DNA of 5,800 nucleotides from a bacterium. GTDB taxonomy: Bacteria; Dependentiae; Babeliae; Babeliales; UASB340. A program made the translations under genes and the position numbers. Each line of letters begins with the position of its first letter. Within the stretch, counting starts at the first letter, position 1. Shown piece after piece: positions 1-5,754 of the stretch. The notes under the pieces were generated by a model, which was not told the origin of the DNA, made no database searches, and was given only the letters and a program-made list of their open reading frames with translations. Where the stretch lies: assembly GCA_030630075.1 (NCBI GenBank), contig DAOVNS010000057.1:1-5800 (forward strand), in the 5' to 3' direction.

Positions 1-4
1 AAAA

Positions 5-964
5 ATGAAATCAATTCTTATAATATCTGGTCCGACAGCTTCGGGCAAAACATCAATTTCTTTAGATTTAGCGAAATTGATTCCTTCAGAAATAATTAAT
101 GCTGATATGGGACAATTTTATACTCCGTTTGGGATAGGGACGGCTAAACCCGATTGGAAAAAACAAAAGGCAAAACACCACCTTTTTGATATTATCGATA
201 TTCCCGAGGATTTAACTGTTGCTAAATATAGAAAGCTAGTCTTAGAAAAAGCAGAACAAATATGGAATAACGGAAAGTTACCAATTATTATTGGAGGTTC
301 TTTATTTTATATAAAATCTCTTTACTACCCACCTAAAAATATAGAAAAACAAAAAGGCAAAGCTGAAGATGTTGCTTTGCTGAAAAGAGATAAAGAACAA
401 GAAGATTTATGGACAGTACTATCTAAAATTGATCCGAAAAGAGCCGCGAAACTTCATCCAAATGATACTTATAGAATTGAGCGAGCTCTTGCAATATGGT
501 ACGAAACCGGAGTTAAACCCTCTGAGTGTGAACCGGAATTTAATCCAAATTTTAATTCTATTTTTTTATTTATAAATCCACCTAAAGATATTCTTGTAGA
601 GCGTATAGAAAAACGAACTGTTGATATGATAAAAAAAGACGGTTGGATTCAAGAAGCCGAACAATTACTATCAACAGGTTGGGAAGAGTTTATAAATAGA
701 AAAGGGTTTATTGGATATCCCGAAATTTTTGAATGGATAAAAAACGGTAAAAAAGAATCTGAGTTAGATTTATTAATACAAGATATTGTTTGTAAAACTT
801 GGCAATATGCAAAAAGACAAATTACTTTCTGGAAGCCTTTAAAAAAGAATTTACTCTTAAAAGAGAATCAAAAGAAATCATTATGTAAAGTTATAGAAAT
901 TAAAAGCGTTAATGAAAAAAACATTGAATTTGTAAAAGACAACATTGACGAAACTTTACTATAA
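5..964 (+). CDS. miaA: tRNA dimethylallyltransferase MiaA
   Basis: The enzyme transfers the dimethylallyl group of DMAPP to N6 of adenosine 37 in tRNAs that read codons starting with U. The product is 319 residues, a normal family length. Visible motifs are the P-loop GPTASGKT at residues 9-16, the catalytic Asp/Gln/Tyr signature at 34-39 written DMGQFY (usually DSxQxY), GTAKP at 45-49, GGSLFY at 97-102 (usually GGTxLY), HPNDTYRIERAL at 151-162 and QYAKRQITFWK at 267-277. The region after residue 108 lacks the common GLSPLPxADP segment and is lysine-rich, so this is a divergent member, but the motif order leaves little doubt. The ATG at 5 puts the P-loop at the usual distance from the N-terminus; only four bases upstream are visible, so neither the ribosome binding site nor an earlier start can be judged. 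A 138-base spacer separates it from the next gene, which is probably a separate transcription unit. Confidence 0.95.
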   Translation: MKSILIISGPTASGKTSISLDLAKLIPSEIINADMGQFYTPFGIGTAKPDWKKQKAKHHLFDIIDIPEDLTVAKYRKLVLEKAEQIWNNGKLPIIIGGSLFYIKSLYYPPKNIEKQKGKAEDVALLKRDKEQEDLWTVLSKIDPKRAAKLHPNDTYRIERALAIWYETGVKPSECEPEFNPNFNSIFLFINPPKDILVERIEKRTVDMIKKDGWIQEAEQLLSTGWEEFINRKGFIGYPEIFEWIKNGKKESELDLLIQDIVCKTWQYAKRQITFWKPLKKNLLLKENQKKSLCKVIEIKSVNEKNIEFVKDNIDETLL

Positions 965-970
965 CTAATC

Positions 971-1057
971 TTGAAAAAAATAAAAAAGTTTATATTTTAA
1001 GAATCTTTGGTAGACTTCATACCAAAAATATAACTATAAATAGAACTATTTTTTTTT
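971..1057 (+). promoter_or_regulatory. Candidate promoter region ahead of the ppiD-recA-infC block
   Basis: This A/T-rich spacer contains two sigma70-like pairings: TTGAAA (971-976) with TATTTT (993-998, 16-base spacer), and TTGGTA (1007-1012) with TATAAC (1029-1034, 16-base spacer); a further TATAAA lies at 1035-1040. It is the only long gap before a run of closely spaced genes, so a promoter is expected here. In DNA this rich in A and T such hexamers arise often by chance, so the exact promoter is uncertain. Confidence 0.4.
1006..1026. repeat. Perfect 7-bp inverted repeat in the miaA-ppiD spacer
   Basis: TTTGGTA (1006-1012) is followed by the 7-base loop GACTTCA and its exact reverse complement TACCAAA (1020-1026). 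The left arm contains the candidate -35 hexamer TTGGTA. No T-run follows on the + strand, which argues against a terminator of miaA; an operator-like site or RNA hairpin is possible. The arms contain G/C pairs, unlike most of this A/T-rich spacer. Confidence 0.5.
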
Positions 1058-1063
1058 GTAGTT
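1032..1063 (+). terminator. Weak hairpin plus T9 run, possible miaA terminator
   Basis: AAATA (1038-1042) can pair with TATTT (1047-1051) around the loop GAAC, and outer AACTA (1032-1036) can pair with TAGTT (1059-1063). The downstream arm runs into nine consecutive T (1049-1057). The stem is almost entirely A-T, so it is a poor intrinsic terminator and may be only base composition. If real, it would end miaA transcripts but would also lie downstream of the candidate promoter. Confidence 0.2.
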
Positions 1064-1102
1064 TTGAAGCGTTTACATACACATATTATGAAAGGGTTTA
1101 TT

Positions 1103-3031
1103 GTGATTTATATCTTTAGAAAAGAAATGAAAAAGTGGAAATCTGTTTTGTGGTTAGTTCTTGCAGCTTTAGCTGTTACAAGTTTATCGATGGTTGCTCT
1201 TAGAAGACCTAGTCCAGGAGATGAAGTTGTTGCGAGTGTTAATGGTGAAGATATAACTGCTAAGCAGTACAGGAGAACTTTAGGTGGAATAAAAATGCAG
1301 ATTGAGGCTTACAAGAGGTATGCTAGTTCATATGGAATATCTGTAGATTTCTTTTTAAGTTTTGCGGGATTAAATAATCCAGAACAAGCTGCTATTGATA
1401 AATGCGTAAAAGAAGAATTATTAAACAAACAAGCAGATCTATTTAACATAGATTTAGATTCAGATTACTTTAGTGAAAAATTAGCAAAAACTCTTCCGGC
1501 ACAATTAAAAGATGCATCGGGAAACATTAATATGGACGCATACAAGTTTTACGTAAATAAAATGTTATCTTCTATTTCGGAATATGAAGATAGCCAGGAA
1601 GAAGAACTCAAAAGAGAATTGCTGAATAACGTTATTCAAAGGTCTTTGTATATTCCAGAAGATGAGCTCAAAAATATCTTTTATAACCAAAACTATAAAA
1701 AAAGTTTTGAGGCCGTTGAATTCAAGTTTGACGATTTTATGCAAGAAGAAAAAAAAACATCTATTGATGAAAAAGAATTAAAAGATTACTTCGCTCAAAA
1801 CAAAGAAAAATATAGAATTCCAGAAAAAAGAAATGCTCAATACTGGGTTATTTCGGCTAAGGACTATGCAAAAAAAATCGAAGTTGATGAGCAAGCAGTA
1901 TTAAATTTTTATGAACGAAATAAAACTTCTTTATTTAGAATTCCACCTAAGATAAAAGTTAAAAATGTCTTGTTCGAAGTATCTGAATTTGATTCCACTG
2001 ACAAAGTAGAACAGGCTTTACAAAAAGCTAAAGATACTCACAAGGAATTAACTAACAAGCCTGAAAAATTTGCTGAATTTATTAAAAAATACAATGGCGA
2101 TACAATTGATTTCTTTGAACGTGGAACACATGATGTAGACTTTGAAAAAGTTGCGTTTAGATTAAAAGAAAAAAATGAAGTTTCAGAAATAGTAAAAACA
2201 GCAAGAGGATATGAGATTATACAATTAGTAGAAAGAATTGCGGCTTCAACAAAACCATTTAGTGCAGTTGAAAGTGAAATAATAGAAACAATTAAAGCTA
2301 AGAGATCTTTAAGTTCTCTTAAGGGTGAAATTGAAAGAGCTTTGTATGATTTTAGAACTAACAAAAACGCAATAGTTGATTTTGTTAAAAAGAATAAGCT
2401 TGAAAAAGAAGAAACCGGTTTAATAACCGAAAAAGGTGCTCTTGGTGATAGTTTAAAAAACGAATTAGCTGGAAAAATATTTTCTGATAAAAAGATATCA
2501 GGCAATCAAGGAAGTTTTACATATCAAGATAAAGAAGTTTTGTATCAATTATTAAACGTTGAAGATAGTAAAATACCTAGTTTTGAAAAAGTAGAATCCA
2601 AAGTTAAAGAAGATTTTTATCAAGGCAAGGCTAAAAGCGGTCAAAAAGCATTAGTTAAAAAATGCAAAAAAGAATTATTAGAAGGAAGCACAAAACTTGG
2701 CGATTTAAGCAAAAAATTCAATTTAAATTTAACTAAAACAGGTCTTGTTGCTTTAAAAGATGACAACAATGCTCAGAAGAACGCTAAAATGATCGGAAAT
2801 GCTTTTGCATTAAATGATCCATTGCAAGTATTAACTTATAAAGAAGGTGATTCTTATTATATTGTTAGATTACTTGAGGAAGAAAAAGCTGATTTGCAAA
2901 ACTTTGCTCAACAAAGAGTTCAAATTTTAAATGCCGAGCTCTCAAAGAACAATAACCTTTATATGGAAGCGTTTATTGCATCTTTAATGAGAACTGCTAA
3001 AATAGAAAAGTCTCGAAAATTAACAACCTAA
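1103..3031 (+). CDS. PpiD/SurA-type membrane-anchored periplasmic chaperone with parvulin-like domain
   Basis: Probable periplasmic folding factor held in the inner membrane, 642 residues from this start. The layout matches PpiD: a short basic N-terminus (FRKEMKKWK), one membrane helix at about residues 12-33, a SurA-N-like region beginning VVASVNGEDITAKQYRRTL at about 42-60, a parvulin-like region at about 280-378, and a long helical C-terminal part. In the parvulin-like part the usual HIL motif reads NVL (N288) and the usual GYH reads GYE (368-371), so prolyl isomerase activity is doubtful. I chose GTG at 1103 because AAAGGG (1091-1096) lies six bases before it and the resulting MIYIFRKEMKKWK start looks like a normal PpiD N-terminus. 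Alternatives in frame are TTG 1064 and ATG 1088, neither with a ribosome binding site, and ATG 1127 with a weak one. It ends seven bases before recA and is probably cotranscribed with it. SurA is the alternative name, but the anchor and length favour PpiD. Confidence 0.85.
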   Translation: MIYIFRKEMKKWKSVLWLVLAALAVTSLSMVALRRPSPGDEVVASVNGEDITAKQYRRTLGGIKMQIEAYKRYASSYGISVDFFLSFAGLNNPEQAAIDKCVKEELLNKQADLFNIDLDSDYFSEKLAKTLPAQLKDASGNINMDAYKFYVNKMLSSISEYEDSQEEELKRELLNNVIQRSLYIPEDELKNIFYNQNYKKSFEAVEFKFDDFMQEEKKTSIDEKELKDYFAQNKEKYRIPEKRNAQYWVISAKDYAKKIEVDEQAVLNFYERNKTSLFRIPPKIKVKNVLFEVSEFDSTDKVEQALQKAKDTHKELTNKPEKFAEFIKKYNGDTIDFFERGTHDVDFEKVAFRLKEKNEVSEIVKTARGYEIIQLVERIAASTKPFSAVESEIIETIKAKRSLSSLKGEIERALYDFRTNKNAIVDFVKKNKLEKEETGLITEKGALGDSLKNELAGKIFSDKKISGNQGSFTYQDKEVLYQLLNVEDSKIPSFEKVESKVKEDFYQGKAKSGQKALVKKCKKELLEGSTKLGDLSKKFNLNLTKTGLVALKDDNNAQKNAKMIGNAFALNDPLQVLTYKEGDSYYIVRLLEEEKADLQNFAQQRVQILNAELSKNNNLYMEAFIASLMRTAKIEKSRKLTT

Positions 3032-3038
3032 GGAATAA

Positions 3039-4118
3039 TTGAAAGATTTTATCATGCAACAGAAAGCAAAAAAAACAACATCAAGAGAAAATCCAAACCT
3101 AACCTCAAATATCGAAGATAAAAAGAAAGTATTAGAGGTTGCCTTTGCTCAAATTGATAAACAGTTTGGTAAGGGATCGGTTATGCTTTTGGGACAAAAA
3201 AAAATAGAAAAAATGTCTGTTGTTTCAACCGGATCAATATTGATTGACCAAGCTTTGGGTGTTGGTGGACTTCCTAGAGGTAGAGTGATAGAGATTTTTG
3301 GACCAGAAGCTTCTGGTAAAACCACATTCACTTTGCATGCTATAGCGCAAGCACAGGCAAAAGGCGGAATTTGCGCATTTATTGATGCCGAACATGCAAT
3401 GGATCCTACATATGCTTCAAGTATTGGGATTAATATTGACGATTTAATTATTTCGCAACCGGATTACGGTGAACAAGCTCTTGATATTACAGAAATGCTT
3501 ATTCGTTCTGGAGCCGTAGATCTTTTAGTTATTGATTCTGTTGCAGCGTTAGTTCCTAAAAATGAACTTGAAGGTGATATGGGTGATGTTCATGTTGGTC
3601 TTCAGGCTCGATTAATGTCACAAGCTTTAAGGAAATTGACTCCCATTGTACATAAATCAAAAACTGTATTAATTTTTATAAATCAGATAAGACACAAGAT
3701 TGGTGGTTTGCCGTTCGCTAGTAACGAAACAACTACCGGTGGAAACGCTCTTAAGTTTTATTCATCGATTCGCTTGGATGTTAGAAGGGTTGCAACTCTT
3801 AAAAAAGGAGATGTAGCTTTTGGTAACAGGGTTGCTGTTAAGGTTGTTAAAAATAAAGTAGCTCCTCCGTTCAAGAGGGTTTTAGTTGATCTTATCTTTG
3901 GCAAAGGTATAAGTAGAGAGTTAGATCTTTTAGATGCAGCTTTAGAAACAGGTGTTATTCAAGCATCAGGAACGTGGTTTTTGATGGGTGACGAAAAGTT
4001 GGCATATGGAAGAGATAATTGTGTTAAAAAAATAATCGGTGAAAAAGATTTATACGATAAGATTCGTAGTGAAGTTATGAGTAAATACGAAATAGATAAC
4101 CAAAGCTCTAAAGAATAA
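3039..4118 (+). CDS. recA: Recombinase RecA
   Basis: DNA-dependent ATPase that forms filaments on single-stranded DNA, pairs homologous strands and, in species with LexA, triggers its cleavage. The product is 359 residues. Visible are the Walker A motif GPEASGKT at 88-95 (K94), the catalytic glutamate E118 in DAEHAMDP, Walker B LLVIDS at 162-167, loop L1 around 178-186 (EGDMGDVHV), NQIR at 215-218 and loop L2 ending [11 protein letters not shown] at 230-240. Relative to E. coli numbering the offset is 22 up to Q216 and 23 at E230, so L2 carries one extra residue. TTG 3039 follows AAGGAA (3030-3035) by only three bases; ATG 3054, five residues later, is an equally possible start with a weaker site. 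There is no visible SOS box or private promoter in the 7-base gap upstream, so it probably depends on the ppiD-side promoter. It is followed by infC after 11 bases, an unusual neighbour. Confidence 0.97.
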   Translation: MKDFIMQQKAKKTTSRENPNLTSNIEDKKKVLEVAFAQIDKQFGKGSVMLLGQKKIEKMSVVSTGSILIDQALGVGGLPRGRVIEIFGPEASGKTTFTLHAIAQAQAKGGICAFIDAEHAMDPTYASSIGINIDDLIISQPDYGEQALDITEMLIRSGAVDLLVIDSVAALVPKNELEGDMGDVHVGLQARLMSQALRKLTPIVHKSKTVLIFINQIRHKIGGLPFASNETTTGGNALKFYSSIRLDVRRVATLKKGDVAFGNRVAVKVVKNKVAPPFKRVLVDLIFGKGISRELDLLDAALETGVIQASGTWFLMGDEKLAYGRDNCVKKIIGEKDLYDKIRSEVMSKYEIDNQSSKE

Positions 4119-4129
4119 GGAATTATTTA

Positions 4130-4696
4130 GTGAGTAGATTTAGGGATAAGAATGCCACAAATGATAGTAAGGCATTAAATAGTAAATATATTATTAATGA
4201 TAGAATAAAGGCCACACATGTAACGGTTATAGATCAAGAGGGTCGAAATTTGGGATCTATTCCTACATCAGAAGCTTTAGCCTTAGCCGAAGAAGCCGGT
4301 TTGGATTTGGTACAAGTTGGTGAAAAAGATTCTGGCGTTATTACTAAGATTTTAGACTTTGGAAAACATTTATATACAAAGAAAAAACAACAAAGTGAAG
4401 CAAAAAAGAAGCAAAAGGTTATACAGGTTAAAGAAGTAAAACTGAGACCAAATATTGGTGATGGAGATTATAAAACAAAAATTAATCGAGCAATTAAGTT
4501 TTTAACTGAAGGCAAAAAAGTTAAATTCACTCTTCAGTTTAGAGGTCGTGAATTAATAATGGTCAGAGAACTTGGTGCAAACTTCTTCAAAAGAATTCAT
4601 GATGATTTGACAAGTAGTAACATCCCCGGAACGCTTATTGAAGAAAAAGAGCAGAGATCCGGCCACTTTTGGTTTAAAATTTATTATATAAAATAA
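4130..4696 (+). CDS. infC: Translation initiation factor IF-3
   Basis: IF3 binds the 30S subunit, keeps it apart from 50S and checks the start codon and initiator tRNA. The 188-residue product has the two-domain form: N-domain about 20-85 (YIINDRIKATHVTVID, then SEALALAEEAGLDLVQV), a lysine-rich linker about 84-99, and C-domain about 100-186 with KEVKLRPNIGDGDYKTK, KFLTEGKKVKFTLQFRGRE and a variant C-terminus. The start is GTG, eight bases after AAGGA (4117-4121), which overlaps the recA stop codon. No in-frame ATG near the beginning would keep the conserved N-domain. In E. coli infC uses a rare AUU start for autoregulation; GTG here is a milder non-standard start and does not by itself show the same control. 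It opens the conserved infC-rpmI-rplT cluster. Confidence 0.97.
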   Translation: MSRFRDKNATNDSKALNSKYIINDRIKATHVTVIDQEGRNLGSIPTSEALALAEEAGLDLVQVGEKDSGVITKILDFGKHLYTKKKQQSEAKKKQKVIQVKEVKLRPNIGDGDYKTKINRAIKFLTEGKKVKFTLQFRGRELIMVRELGANFFKRIHDDLTSSNIPGTLIEEKEQRSGHFWFKIYYIK

Positions 4697-4703
4697 TTTA
4701 GGT

Positions 4704-4725
4704 CTATTTTTTAAAGTAAAAATAG
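4704..4725 (+). promoter_or_regulatory. Perfect 8-bp hairpin in the infC-rpmI spacer
   Basis: CTATTTTT (4704-4711), loop TAAAGT, and AAAAATAG (4718-4725) form a perfect stem beginning seven bases after the infC stop codon. No T-run follows, so it is not a typical terminator. The stem has a single G-C pair and is weak. Its position in the spacer ahead of rpmI is where some bacteria carry L20-responsive RNA structure, but no specific L20-site sequence is recognised. Confidence 0.35.
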
Positions 4726-4738
4726 GATATATTATTAG

Positions 4739-4781
4739 TAAAATTACAGGTCATAAAGAATTAACAGTATTAGTTTTAGGG
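4739..4781 (+). promoter_or_regulatory. Stem abutting the rpmI ribosome binding site
   Basis: TAAAATTA (4739-4746) can pair with TAGTTTTA (4771-4778) through eight pairs, one of them a G-U wobble, around a 24-base loop. The right arm ends in the first base of the AGGG ribosome binding site (4778-4781) of rpmI, eight bases before its ATG. Folding here could influence rpmI entry and, by coupling, rplT. The stem is entirely A-U and G-U and could be chance. Confidence 0.25.
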
Positions 4782-4789
4782 ATTTTAAT

Positions 4790-4984
4790 ATGCCAAAAAT
4801 GAAAACTCATTCAGGTTGTAAAAAAAGATTTAAAAAAAATAAAAATGGAGAAATCAAGAGAGGCAAAGCATATAGAAGACATCACGCATGGGCAAAGTCT
4901 TCTAAGAGCATTAGAGAATTAAGAGTAGCTACTTTTTTCCAAGGTGGAGATAAAAAGAACATAGCAAAGTTGTTACCAAACTAA
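4790..4984 (+). CDS. rpmI: Large ribosomal subunit protein bL35
   Basis: Small basic 50S protein of 64 residues, the usual family length. The N-terminus MPKMKTHSGCKKRFKKNKNG matches the L35 signature (PKMKTHSGAAKRFK in many species, here with Cys10), followed by GEIKRGKAYRRHHAWAKSSK and a C-terminal AKLLPN. The ATG at 4790 follows AGGG (4778-4781) with eight bases between. It lies between infC and rplT in the order found across most bacteria. The 93 bases upstream can fold into two weak hairpins, which may relate to ribosomal-protein feedback. Identity is secure from motif and context together. Confidence 0.97.
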   Translation: MPKMKTHSGCKKRFKKNKNGEIKRGKAYRRHHAWAKSSKSIRELRVATFFQGGDKKNIAKLLPN

Positions 4985-5008
4985 TCTTAAAGTAAAAAAC
5001 TTTAGATT
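4983..5008 (+). promoter_or_regulatory. Hairpin in the rpmI-rplT spacer
   Basis: AATCTTAAAGT (4983-4993) pairs with ACTTTAGATT (4999-5008) around the loop AAAAA, giving ten pairs with one bulged T (4987 or 4988). The left arm begins inside the rpmI stop codon, and CTAA (4981-4984) can alternatively pair with TTAG (5009-5012). The stem ends about ten bases before the rplT ribosome binding site AAAGG (5018-5022). No T-run follows, so it is more likely an RNA processing, stability or translational element than a terminator. Confidence 0.4.
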
Positions 5009-5029
5009 TTAGCAAATAAAGGTTAAAAA

Positions 5030-5386
5030 ATGAGCAGAGTTAAACGCGGAACTGTAACTAAAAAGCGTCACAAAAGACTTTTAAAGCAAACCAAAGGCTT
5101 CTGGGGCCAACGTAAAAATGTTTTTAGAAGAGCAAAAGAAACTCTTTTAAGAGCAATGGAATTTGCTTTTATCGGCAGAAAAAAGAAAAAAAGAGATTTT
5201 AGAAGTTTGTTTATTACTAGAATTAGTGCAGCATGTAAAGATAATGGTACTTCTTATAGTAAGTTTATTTGTTCTTTAGCGAATCTTAAGATTGCATTGA
5301 ATAGAAAAATGTTAAGCCAATTGGCTATTTTTGAACCAAAAGCTTTTTCTCATATGGTAGAAACTACAAAAAACAAAAATTCTTGA
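5030..5386 (+). CDS. rplT: Large ribosomal subunit protein bL20
   Basis: Basic 23S rRNA-binding protein needed early in 50S assembly; in E. coli and Bacillus it also represses its own operon. The 118-residue product starts MSRVKRGTVTKKRHKRLLKQ, continues with GFWGQRKNVFRRAKE, KKKKRDFRSLFITRISAACK and NGTSYSKFICSLANLKIALN, and ends with LSQLAIFEPKAFSHMV, covering the full family pattern of an extended basic N-terminal arm and a globular C-terminal domain. The ATG at 5030 has AAAGG (5018-5022) seven bases upstream. It closes the infC-rpmI-rplT cluster. No strong terminator follows, so transcription may continue into the coiled-coil gene. Confidence 0.98.
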   Translation: MSRVKRGTVTKKRHKRLLKQTKGFWGQRKNVFRRAKETLLRAMEFAFIGRKKKKRDFRSLFITRISAACKDNGTSYSKFICSLANLKIALNRKMLSQLAIFEPKAFSHMVETTKNKNS

Positions 5387-5405
5387 AAATATAACTTCGG
5401 ATAAT

Positions 5406-5423
5406 TACACTTACAACAGTGTA
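5406..5423 (+). terminator. Inverted repeat after rplT, weak or partial terminator candidate
   Basis: TACACT (5406-5411), loop TACAAC, and AGTGTA (5418-5423) form a perfect 6-bp stem. An alternative pairing uses AATTACAC (5403-5410) with GTGTATT (5424-5430) and one bulge. A T-rich stretch (5435-5445, interrupted by one G) lies about 11 bases after the first stem and four bases after the second, so the geometry is not that of a clean intrinsic terminator. It may attenuate read-through from the ribosomal genes. Confidence 0.3.
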
Positions 5424-5463
5424 GTGTATTGAAATTTTGTTTTTTGTGTGAAAGAGGAAGAGA

Positions 5464-5730
5464 ATGAAGCAATTAGAGGAGCTGGAAAAAAAGGTTCTTA
5501 GTATAGTTTCCAAAAACAAAGAATTGCGTGAAGAACGTGAGCTTTTGAAGATGGAAAATGAGCAACTAAGAGAAAAATCCAGTAAGTTAGAAGCTGCTTT
5601 ATTGAGCCGGGATGAAAATTCCGAATCATTAAAAACAGAAAAAACGGCTATTAAGGATTCTATTGAAGACTTGCTAAATAGCCTTAGCTCCTTAGAAGAC
5701 ACAAAAGAAGAAACCCCGCAGAATAATTAA
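5464..5730 (+). CDS. Short coiled-coil protein, ZapB-like, likely cell division
   Basis: The 88-residue protein is almost wholly helical and charged. Residues L7, I14, L21, L28, L35 and L42 fall at exact seven-residue spacing, with L4, V11, N18, N32 and L46 on the companion positions, including the Asn at a-positions typical of parallel dimers. From about residue 50 the sequence is Ser/Glu-rich and ends in a flexible EDTKEETPQNN tail. There is no signal peptide or membrane helix, so it is cytoplasmic. AGAGGAAG (5453-5460) is a strong ribosome binding site for the ATG. Size, zipper and position just before a zapA-like gene suggest a ZapB-type FtsZ-ring accessory factor; ZapB-like sequences are low in complexity and the family cannot be confirmed by motif alone. 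A generic coiled-coil adaptor is the alternative. Confidence 0.75.
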   Translation: MKQLEELEKKVLSIVSKNKELREERELLKMENEQLREKSSKLEAALLSRDENSESLKTEKTAIKDSIEDLLNSLSSLEDTKEETPQNN

Positions 5731-5754
5731 ATGAACTGTGACTTTGTGTTATGA
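5731..5754 (+). other. Seven-codon minicistron linking the coiled-coil gene to zapA
   Basis: ATG at 5731 begins on the base after the upstream TAA stop (TAAATG), reads MNCDFVL, and stops at TGA 5752-5754, which overlaps the ATG of the zapA-like gene as ATGA. Both junctions have the form used for translational coupling. Whether ribosomes use it is unknown; a 7-codon reading frame can arise by chance. Confidence 0.25.

Noticed and set aside
1064..1102. Longer N-terminus for the PpiD-like protein from TTG 1064 or ATG 1088
   Set aside because: Neither start has a ribosome binding site, and the extra residues are not typical of the family; GTG 1103 with AAAGGG upstream gives a normal anchor.
2038..2505. 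Open frame on the minus strand inside the ppiD-like gene
   Set aside because: It lies wholly antisense to a well-supported gene, is Ser/Leu/Phe-rich as expected from the complement of Lys/Glu codons, and shows no motif.
3149..3331. Short minus-strand open frame inside recA
   Set aside because: It is opposite the conserved RecA Walker A region, so it is a shadow of that coding sequence.
4704..4725. Rho-independent terminator between infC and rpmI
   Set aside because: The stem is nearly all A-T and no T-run follows; separating infC from rpmI-rplT would also be unexpected.
4705..4733. Internal promoter for rpmI-rplT using TATATT at 4728-4733
   Set aside because: No convincing -35 hexamer lies 16-18 bases upstream, and TATA-like strings are frequent in this composition.
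5389..5394. TATAAC after rplT as a -10 box for the coiled-coil gene
   Set aside because: The only TTGAAA nearby is immediately adjacent, much too close to be its -35 element.
5364..5702. Minus-strand open frame of 112 codons covering most of the coiled-coil gene
   Set aside because: Its Ser/Phe-rich product mirrors a Lys/Glu-rich coiled coil. The + strand frame has a strong ribosome binding site, heptad pattern and division-gene context.
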